A DNA stretch of 64,000 nt from Iamia sp. SCSIO 61187 (GTDB lineage Bacteria > Actinomycetota > Acidimicrobiia > Acidimicrobiales > Iamiaceae): positions 5,026,001-5,090,000 of the forward strand of contig NZ_CP050948.1 in NCBI RefSeq assembly GCF_019443745.1. Reading direction: 5' to 3'. This document shows positions 59,683 to 64,000 of the stretch, in pieces (position 1 is the first letter of the stretch; each line of letters opens with the position of its first letter). A model generated the notes under the pieces. It was not told the origin of the DNA, searched no databases, and saw only the letters and a list, made by a program, of their open reading frames with translations. The translations under genes and the position numbers were made by a program.

Positions 59683-61494
59683 GTGGACGTCCAGCTGCCC
59701 ACCACCGACACCCGCTCCCCCCTCCGACGCCTGTGGGCCTACACCGGTGGCCACCGGCGCCAGGTCGTGGCGGCCATCGCCGTCACCGTGCTCAACAAGC
59801 TGGCCGACGTCATGCCCGAGCTGCTCATCGGCGCGGCCGTCGACGTCGTCGTGCGGCGCAAGGAGTCCTTCGTCGGCGAGCTGCTCGGCATCGAGAGCCT
59901 GACCGGGCAGCTGACGGCGCTGGCCGTCGTGAACGTCGGCGTCTGGCTCGTCGAGTCCGGGGCCGACTTCGTCGCCCACCTCCTGTGGCGGAACCTGGCC
60001 CAGACCGTCCAGCACCAGGCCCGCATGGACGTCTACGCCCACGTCCAGGACCTGGAGCTGGCCTGGTTCGAGGACCAGTCGACCGGCGGGCTGCTGTCGA
60101 TCCTCAACGACGACGTCAACCAGCTCGAGCGGTTCCTCGACATCGGCGCCATCGACATGCTCGCCACCGCCGTCAACGTCGTCTTCGTCGGCGCCGTGTT
60201 CTTCGTGGTCGCCCCCGAGCTGGGCCTGGTGGCCTTCCTCCCCATCCCGGTGATCATCTACGGCTCGATCCTCTTCCAGCGCCGGCTCGAGCCCCGCTAC
60301 ACCCGGGTCCGGCAGGCGGCCGGCGACGTCGGCGGGCTGATCGCCGGGAACCTGGCGGGCATCGCCACCATCCGGGCCTTCACCGCCGAGCGGCGCGAGG
60401 TGGCCCGCGTCGAGACCGCCAGCCGGGGCTACCGCGACGCCAACGGCGACGCCATCCGCCTGTCGTCGGCGTTCACGCCCATCATCCGCCTGGCGATCCT
60501 GGCCGCCTTCACCGCCACCTTGATCGTCGGCGGTCGCGCCGCCCTGCGGGGCGACCTCAACATCGGCATCTTCTCGGTGCTCGTCTACATGACCCAGCGC
60601 CTGCTGTGGCCGCTGACCCGGCTGGGCGAGACCTTCGACCTCTACCAGCGGGCCATGGCGTCCACCCGCCGCATCCTCGACCTCCTCGCCGTGCACCCGA
60701 CGATCACCTCCGGCGCCGGCGCGCTCCCGAGTGGTGGCGCGGGAGACGTTCGCTTCGAGGCGGTCGACTTCTCCTACGGCCCCGGCACCGCCCCCGTCCT
60801 CAACGGGTTCGACCTCCACGTCCCGGCGGGCGAGACCCACGCCATCGTCGGCTCCACCGGCGCCGGCAAGTCGACGGTCGTGAAGCTCCTGCTCCGGCTG
60901 TACGAGCCGACCGCAGGGGCGGTCCGCATCGACGGGGTCGACGTCCGCGACGTCACGTTCGCCTCGCTGCGGGGGGCGATGGGCTACGTGGGCCAGGACG
61001 TCTTCCTGTTCCAGGGCACGGTCCGGGAGAACGTCGCCTACGGGCGCCCCGACGCCACCGACGAGGAGGTGGTCGAGGCGTGCCGCCGGGCCGAGGCCGA
61101 CGCCTTCGTGCGCGAGCTGCCCCACGGCTACGACACCGTCGTGGGCGAGCGGGGCCAGAAGCTCTCCGGTGGTCAGCGCCAGCGGCTCTCGATCGCCCGG
61201 GCCATCGTGCGCGAGCCCCGCATCCTCGTCCTCGACGAGGCCACCTCGGCGGTCGACAACGAGACCGAGGCCGCCATCCAACGCTCGCTCGAGGCCGTCG
61301 GCCGCGACCGCACCGTCGTCGTCATCGCCCACCGGCTCTCGACCGTCCGCCACGCCGACCGCATCCACGTCCTCGAGCGGGGCCGGGTCGTGGAGTCCGG
61401 CACCCACGACGAGCTGGTCGCCACCGGCGGGCTCTACGCCGCCCTCTGGCGGGTCCAGACCGGCGAGGCCGACGCCCTCCCCGCCCTGGACTGA
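59683..61494 (+). CDS. ABC transporter, fused permease and ATPase (exporter type)
   Basis: A 603-residue half-transporter. Residues 1-330 form six helices of a type IV exporter membrane domain. The ATPase follows with Walker A GSTGAGKST near 390-398, Q-loop VGQDVFLFQG, signature LSGGQ, Walker B ILVLDEATSAVD and H-loop IAHRLST. It would act as a homodimer to export lipid, peptide or drug. GTG at 59683 lies 22 bp past the SDR stop, so both may be in the TetR-controlled unit. Confidence 0.9.
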   Translation: MDVQLPTTDTRSPLRRLWAYTGGHRRQVVAAIAVTVLNKLADVMPELLIGAAVDVVVRRKESFVGELLGIESLTGQLTALAVVNVGVWLVESGADFVAHLLWRNLAQTVQHQARMDVYAHVQDLELAWFEDQSTGGLLSILNDDVNQLERFLDIGAIDMLATAVNVVFVGAVFFVVAPELGLVAFLPIPVIIYGSILFQRRLEPRYTRVRQAAGDVGGLIAGNLAGIATIRAFTAERREVARVETASRGYRDANGDAIRLSSAFTPIIRLAILAAFTATLIVGGRAALRGDLNIGIFSVLVYMTQRLLWPLTRLGETFDLYQRAMASTRRILDLLAVHPTITSGAGALPSGGAGDVRFEAVDFSYGPGTAPVLNGFDLHVPAGETHAIVGSTGAGKSTVVKLLLRLYEPTAGAVRIDGVDVRDVTFASLRGAMGYVGQDVFLFQGTVRENVAYGRPDATDEEVVEACRRAEADAFVRELPHGYDTVVGERGQKLSGGQRQRLSIARAIVREPRILVLDEATSAVDNETEAAIQRSLEAVGRDRTVVVIAHRLSTVRHADRIHVLERGRVVESGTHDELVATGGLYAALWRVQTGEADALPALD

Positions 61495-61495
61495 C

Positions 61496-61524
61496 GGACG
61501 CGACGTGCCTGGCACGTCGCGTCC
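61496..61524. terminator. Palindrome variant (14-1-14) between convergent genes
   Basis: Arms GGACGCGACGTGCC and exact complement around T, 2 bp past the ABC exporter stop and 9 bp before the convergent hydrolase stop. It shares its arm sequence with the copy at 46108-46138. Confidence 0.8.
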
Positions 61525-61532
61525 TCGTGGAG

Positions 61533-62249
61533 CTACGGGGCGAGGTGGTGGCGGAGGAACTCGAGGGTCTGCGGGCGGCTGACGGCGGCGGCGGCGGGGT
61601 CGTGGAACAGGGGCGCCCGGTCGTTCTCGAAGGCGTGGCCGGCGCCCCCGTGGATCCGGATCGTCACCGGCTCGGCCGGGCCCACGGCGGCGTCGACGGT
61701 CGCGATCTGCTCGGCGCTGATGTACGGGTCGGAGCCCCCGAAGTGGAGCAGCGTCGGGCAGCTGATGTCGCTCACCCGATCGGCGGCGTCGGCCACACCG
61801 GAGCCGTAGTAGGAGACGCACGCCGCCGGATCGCCGTCGGCCGCGACCAGCCAGGCGATCGTGCCGCCCAGGCAGTAGCCGAGGACCGCAGGGGTGCCGG
61901 TCACGGTCTCGTGGGCGCCCAGCACGCCGAGGGCGGCGACGGCGTCGGCCACGGCCGCGGGCACGTCGAGCTGGCCGGCCACGGCGGCCGCGGCGGCCAG
62001 GCCGGCCTCGTCGTGGGAGGCGGTGAAGCCCGGCTCGATGCGCCAGAAGAGGTCCGGCGCGCCCACGACGTAGCCCTCGGAGGCCAGCTCGGTGGCTACC
62101 GCCCGGATCCACTCCCCCACCCCGAAGATCTCCTGGACCAGCACGATGCCCGGTCCCGTCCCCGACGCCGGCAGCCACACCGGGAGGTCCATCGTCCCCC
62201 CGTCGAGCTCGACGGACAGGGTGGTCGCGGGGTCGACGGGATCGGTCAC
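61533..62249 (-). CDS. Dienelactone hydrolase-family protein
   Basis: A 238-residue DLH-family alpha/beta hydrolase. The nucleophile is Cys in GYCLGG, with the acid in GSDPYIS and the base in GAGHAFEND, as in carboxymethylenebutenolidase. VLVQEIFGVGEWIRAVATELASEGY is the family's first-third signature. It may cleave dienelactones or similar lactones/esters. GTG at 62249 lies 13 bp after the stop of the glyoxalase-like MBL gene, so the two are co-transcribed. Confidence 0.9.
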   Translation of the reverse strand: MTDPVDPATTLSVELDGGTMDLPVWLPASGTGPGIVLVQEIFGVGEWIRAVATELASEGYVVGAPDLFWRIEPGFTASHDEAGLAAAAAVAGQLDVPAAVADAVAALGVLGAHETVTGTPAVLGYCLGGTIAWLVAADGDPAACVSYYGSGVADAADRVSDISCPTLLHFGGSDPYISAEQIATVDAAVGPAEPVTIRIHGGAGHAFENDRAPLFHDPAAAAVSRPQTLEFLRHHLAP

Positions 62250-62262
62250 GGGGCCTCCGGGG

Positions 62263-62988
62263 TCATCGGGCGAACATCATCATCCACTGCTCCTGGGTCT
62301 GCGGGCGGAACACGACGTTCCGCTGGCGGACCTCGGCCATGGGGGCCGCCGGCTTCTCCGAGTAGAGGTGACCCGGGTAGAGGACGGCGTCGTCGGGCAC
62401 CTGGCTGAGCCGCTGGGTGAGCGACAGGTACATCTGCTCGGGGTCGCTGCCGGGCAGGTCGGTGCGGCCGCACCCGTCGAGGAAGAGCGTGTCCCCGCCG
62501 AGGAGCTTGCCCTCGACCAGGAAGCACTGGCTGCCCGGGGTGTGGCCCGGCGTGTGGATCAAGGTGATCGGGATCTCGCCGACGGTCACGGTGTCACCGC
62601 TGGCGTGGCCCACGAGGTGGTCCTCGCTCACGCCGGTGGCCTTGGTGACCCACTCGACCTCGTCGGCCTGCACGTGCACCGGCACGTCGGTCCGGTCGAG
62701 CAGCTCGGCCAGCCCGGCGATGGGGTGGCCCATCAGGCTGCCGCCCACGTGGTCGGGGTGATAGTGGGTGGCGAGGGTTCCGACCAGCCGCATCCCGTCG
62801 GCCTCGAGCCGGTCGAGGACGCCGGGGACGTCGTAGGCCAGGTCGACGGCGACGGCCTCGCCCGTCTCCCGGTCGCCCACCAGGTACACGAAGTTGACCA
62901 TCTGCTGGGCGATGGCGTCGTCCTCGGCGACGTCCATCCCGGCGAGCAGCTGGCGGAAGTAGAGGCGGTCGTCGGCCATGGGTTTCAT
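62263..62988 (-). CDS. Glyoxalase II-like metallo-beta-lactamase
   Basis: A 241-residue MBL-fold hydrolase with H75-Y-H77-P-D79-H80, then HTPGHTPGSQCF, GDTLFLDGCGRTDLPG and PGHLYS, which gives a full dinuclear metal site. GGDTLFxxxxGRxD is the glyoxalase II/persulfide-dioxygenase-like signature. It probably hydrolyses a thioester such as a mycothiol or other thiol adduct (inferred). ATG at 62988 has GAGG upstream; ATG 62979 is an alternative. Confidence 0.87.
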   Translation of the reverse strand: MKPMADDRLYFRQLLAGMDVAEDDAIAQQMVNFVYLVGDRETGEAVAVDLAYDVPGVLDRLEADGMRLVGTLATHYHPDHVGGSLMGHPIAGLAELLDRTDVPVHVQADEVEWVTKATGVSEDHLVGHASGDTVTVGEIPITLIHTPGHTPGSQCFLVEGKLLGGDTLFLDGCGRTDLPGSDPEQMYLSLTQRLSQVPDDAVLYPGHLYSEKPAAPMAEVRQRNVVFRPQTQEQWMMMFAR

Positions 62989-63034
62989 GCTGGCACCTCG
63001 GGCCCGGTCCCACACCGTCCTGACACCGCTGCCG

Positions 63035-63053
63035 GCCAGGCGTGGCGCCTGGC
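63035..63053. other. Small hairpin upstream of the glyoxalase-like gene
   Basis: GCCAGGC-GTGGC-GCCTGGC, a 7-bp stem with a 5-nt loop, 47 bp before the start codon on the minus strand. It may end read-through from the lipoprotein hydrolase gene or be a leader structure. The rest of this 188-bp gap is featureless. Confidence 0.4.
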
Positions 63054-63176
63054 GCGAACAGAACCGAGGATGGCGACGGAGGACGTTCCGATGAGCGGGA
63101 CCGCACCAGCCGGCTTCGTGGCCACGCCTGTCCGCTCGCGCTCCTGGCACCGGTCGGCGGTCGGTCGAGGCGCCGG

Positions 63177-64000
63177 TCAGGCCCAGCGCTCGGTCAGCCA
63201 GGCGACGACGGCGGCCCAGGCGCTCGACTCGGGGTCGATGACCACGAAGTGGTCGCCGTCGGGGACGAGCTCGAGGGTGACCTCGTCGCCAGCCTCGACG
63301 GCCCGGTCGCGGTAGGCCACCGACTGGGTCGGCGGGACGACCACGTCGTCCACGCCGTGCACCAGCAGCGTCGGCCGCCCCAGGGGCAGGCGCTCGATGG
63401 GCGAGGCCAGCCCGTACCGGTCCCCCGCCTCGGACCCGGCGTTGCCGCCCATCAGGTCGTCGACGGCGCCGTCCCCCAGCCCCTCGAAGGAGCCGGCGGC
63501 CAGGTTGACCACGCCGGCGAGGGACACCACGCCGTCGGGAACGACCTCGGGCCCCGCACCCGGGGCGTCGGCCGGCAGCCCGGAGCGCAGCGCGGTCCAC
63601 AGGGCCAGCGTCCCTCCGGCGGAGTGGCCGACGACGGCCACCCGGTCGAGGTCGAGGTCATGGTCGTCGGCCAGGACGGCGAGGTGGTCGACGGCGCGGC
63701 CCACGTCGGTGAAGGTGGTCGGCCAGCCGCCGCCGGGGCCCGACGGTCGGTAGTCGACGTTCCAGGCCGCCCACCCCTGCGCCGTCACCGAGGCGACGAG
63801 CGGGTCCATCAGGGTCCGGTCGTAGATCGGCCGCCAGAAGCCGCCGTGGACGAGCACCACGACGGGGTGGGGTCCGCCGCCCTCGGGGCGCGAGAGGGCC
63901 CCCCGCTGGAGCTCGTCGTCGTCGCCGTAGGCGATCACGTCCCCGGTGCCCTCCTCCTCGGTCGCAGCGTCGTCGTCCCCTCCGGGCCACGAGCACCCGG
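63177..64000 (-). CDS. Lipoprotein alpha/beta hydrolase (N-terminus cut by window edge)
   Basis: The frame stays open to base 64000 and its first visible residues read GCSWPGGDDDAATEEEGTGDV, which looks like a lipobox Cys followed by an acidic linker. The true start is therefore beyond the window, although a GTG at 63938 exists. The hydrolase domain has HGGFWRP at the oxyanion hole, GHSAGG at the nucleophile, an acid in GVDDVVVP and a His in DGDHFVV. It resembles BD-FAE/kynurenine-formamidase-like esterases. It is probably anchored outside the membrane. Confidence 0.8.
   Translation of the reverse strand, partial: GCSWPGGDDDAATEEEGTGDVIAYGDDDELQRGALSRPEGGGPHPVVVLVHGGFWRPIYDRTLMDPLVASVTAQGWAAWNVDYRPSGPGGGWPTTFTDVGRAVDHLAVLADDHDLDLDRVAVVGHSAGGTLALWTALRSGLPADAPGAGPEVVPDGVVSLAGVVNLAAGSFEGLGDGAVDDLMGGNAGSEAGDRYGLASPIERLPLGRPTLLVHGVDDVVVPPTQSVAYRDRAVEAGDEVTLELVPDGDHFVVIDPESSAWAAVVAWLTERWA

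Noticed and set aside
63177-63938. A complete 253-residue hydrolase starting at GTG 63938
   Set aside because: The frame continues upstream to the window edge and reads as a lipobox-like Cys with an acidic linker, so the gene is more likely a lipoprotein cut by the edge.

Overview
The window is very GC-rich, uses GTG starts often, and has many 4-bp stop/start overlaps. Its gene content (BTAD- and LuxR-type giant regulators, an SCO7613-like membrane protein, an Lsr2-type domain, PaaX and WYL regulators) points to a high-GC actinomycete. Intergenic palindromes centred on GTGCC-T-GGCAC and the general gene mix suggest class Acidimicrobiia (Iamia or Ilumatobacter relatives). The class is an inference, because no rRNA or other marker gene is present. 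Both window edges cut a gene.

Region 1 (1-15.5 kb) is an accessory island abutting a tRNA-Arg(ACG) gene. From left to right it holds: a TM0106-type nuclease (cut by the left edge) overlapping a small DUF6998-like putative nuclease; divergent to these, a 1592-residue SF1 helicase fused to a Vsr/MTES_1575-type nuclease and ending in an Lsr2-type DNA-binding domain; an ADP-ribosylglycohydrolase/dual-specificity phosphatase fusion preceded by a 51-residue ARPP-1-like gene; a PGN_0703-like putative endonuclease; a SEC-C protein; a PcfJ-like protein; and a DUF433/DUF5615 toxin-antitoxin pair. The pair lies between two copies of the tRNA 3' end, each next to the 5' end of a decayed integrase gene. 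This looks like a defence island built by repeated tRNA integration, and its best candidate for an undescribed system is the Lsr2-helicase-nuclease with its divergent nuclease partners.

Region 2 (15.5-33.4 kb) carries envelope and household functions: a lipoprotein esterase, a 1277-residue SCO7613-like membrane protein, an acyl-ACP desaturase behind a TetR-like operator, a lysozyme-like lipoprotein, a GT-C glycosyltransferase, tRNA-Ser(GCT), a cupredoxin-like lipoprotein, a metal-site-less metallo-beta-lactamase-like protein, a SARP/ATPase regulator, a luciferase-like monooxygenase and an EamA exporter. A 39-bp tandem repeat lies at about 20.9 kb.

Region 3 (33.4-43.2 kb) contains trmB and a thiamine ABC transporter (thiB-thiP-thiQ) behind a clear TPP riboswitch, then a 1024-residue LuxR-family ATPase regulator and a divergent hydrolase/WYL-regulator pair.

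Region 4 (43.2-64 kb) is a string of short transcription units: reductase, SnoaL, nucleoside phosphorylase, GNAT, DUF899, two metallo-beta-lactamases, a cation/proton antiporter next to an unusual potassium-channel-like protein, a large membrane protein, tRNA-Ser(TGA), a GH29 fucosidase, a fatty acid desaturase, a ferredoxin-PaaX pair, a TauE/SafE permease, a TetR-SDR divergon, an ABC exporter, a dienelactone hydrolase and a lipoprotein hydrolase cut by the right edge. Nine palindromes of one architecture (arms of 13-15 bp around a single central T or A) punctuate regions 2-4. Eight of them start within 30 bp of a stop codon, so they probably end transcription. The ninth sits in a divergent promoter region beside an unexplained hairpin.
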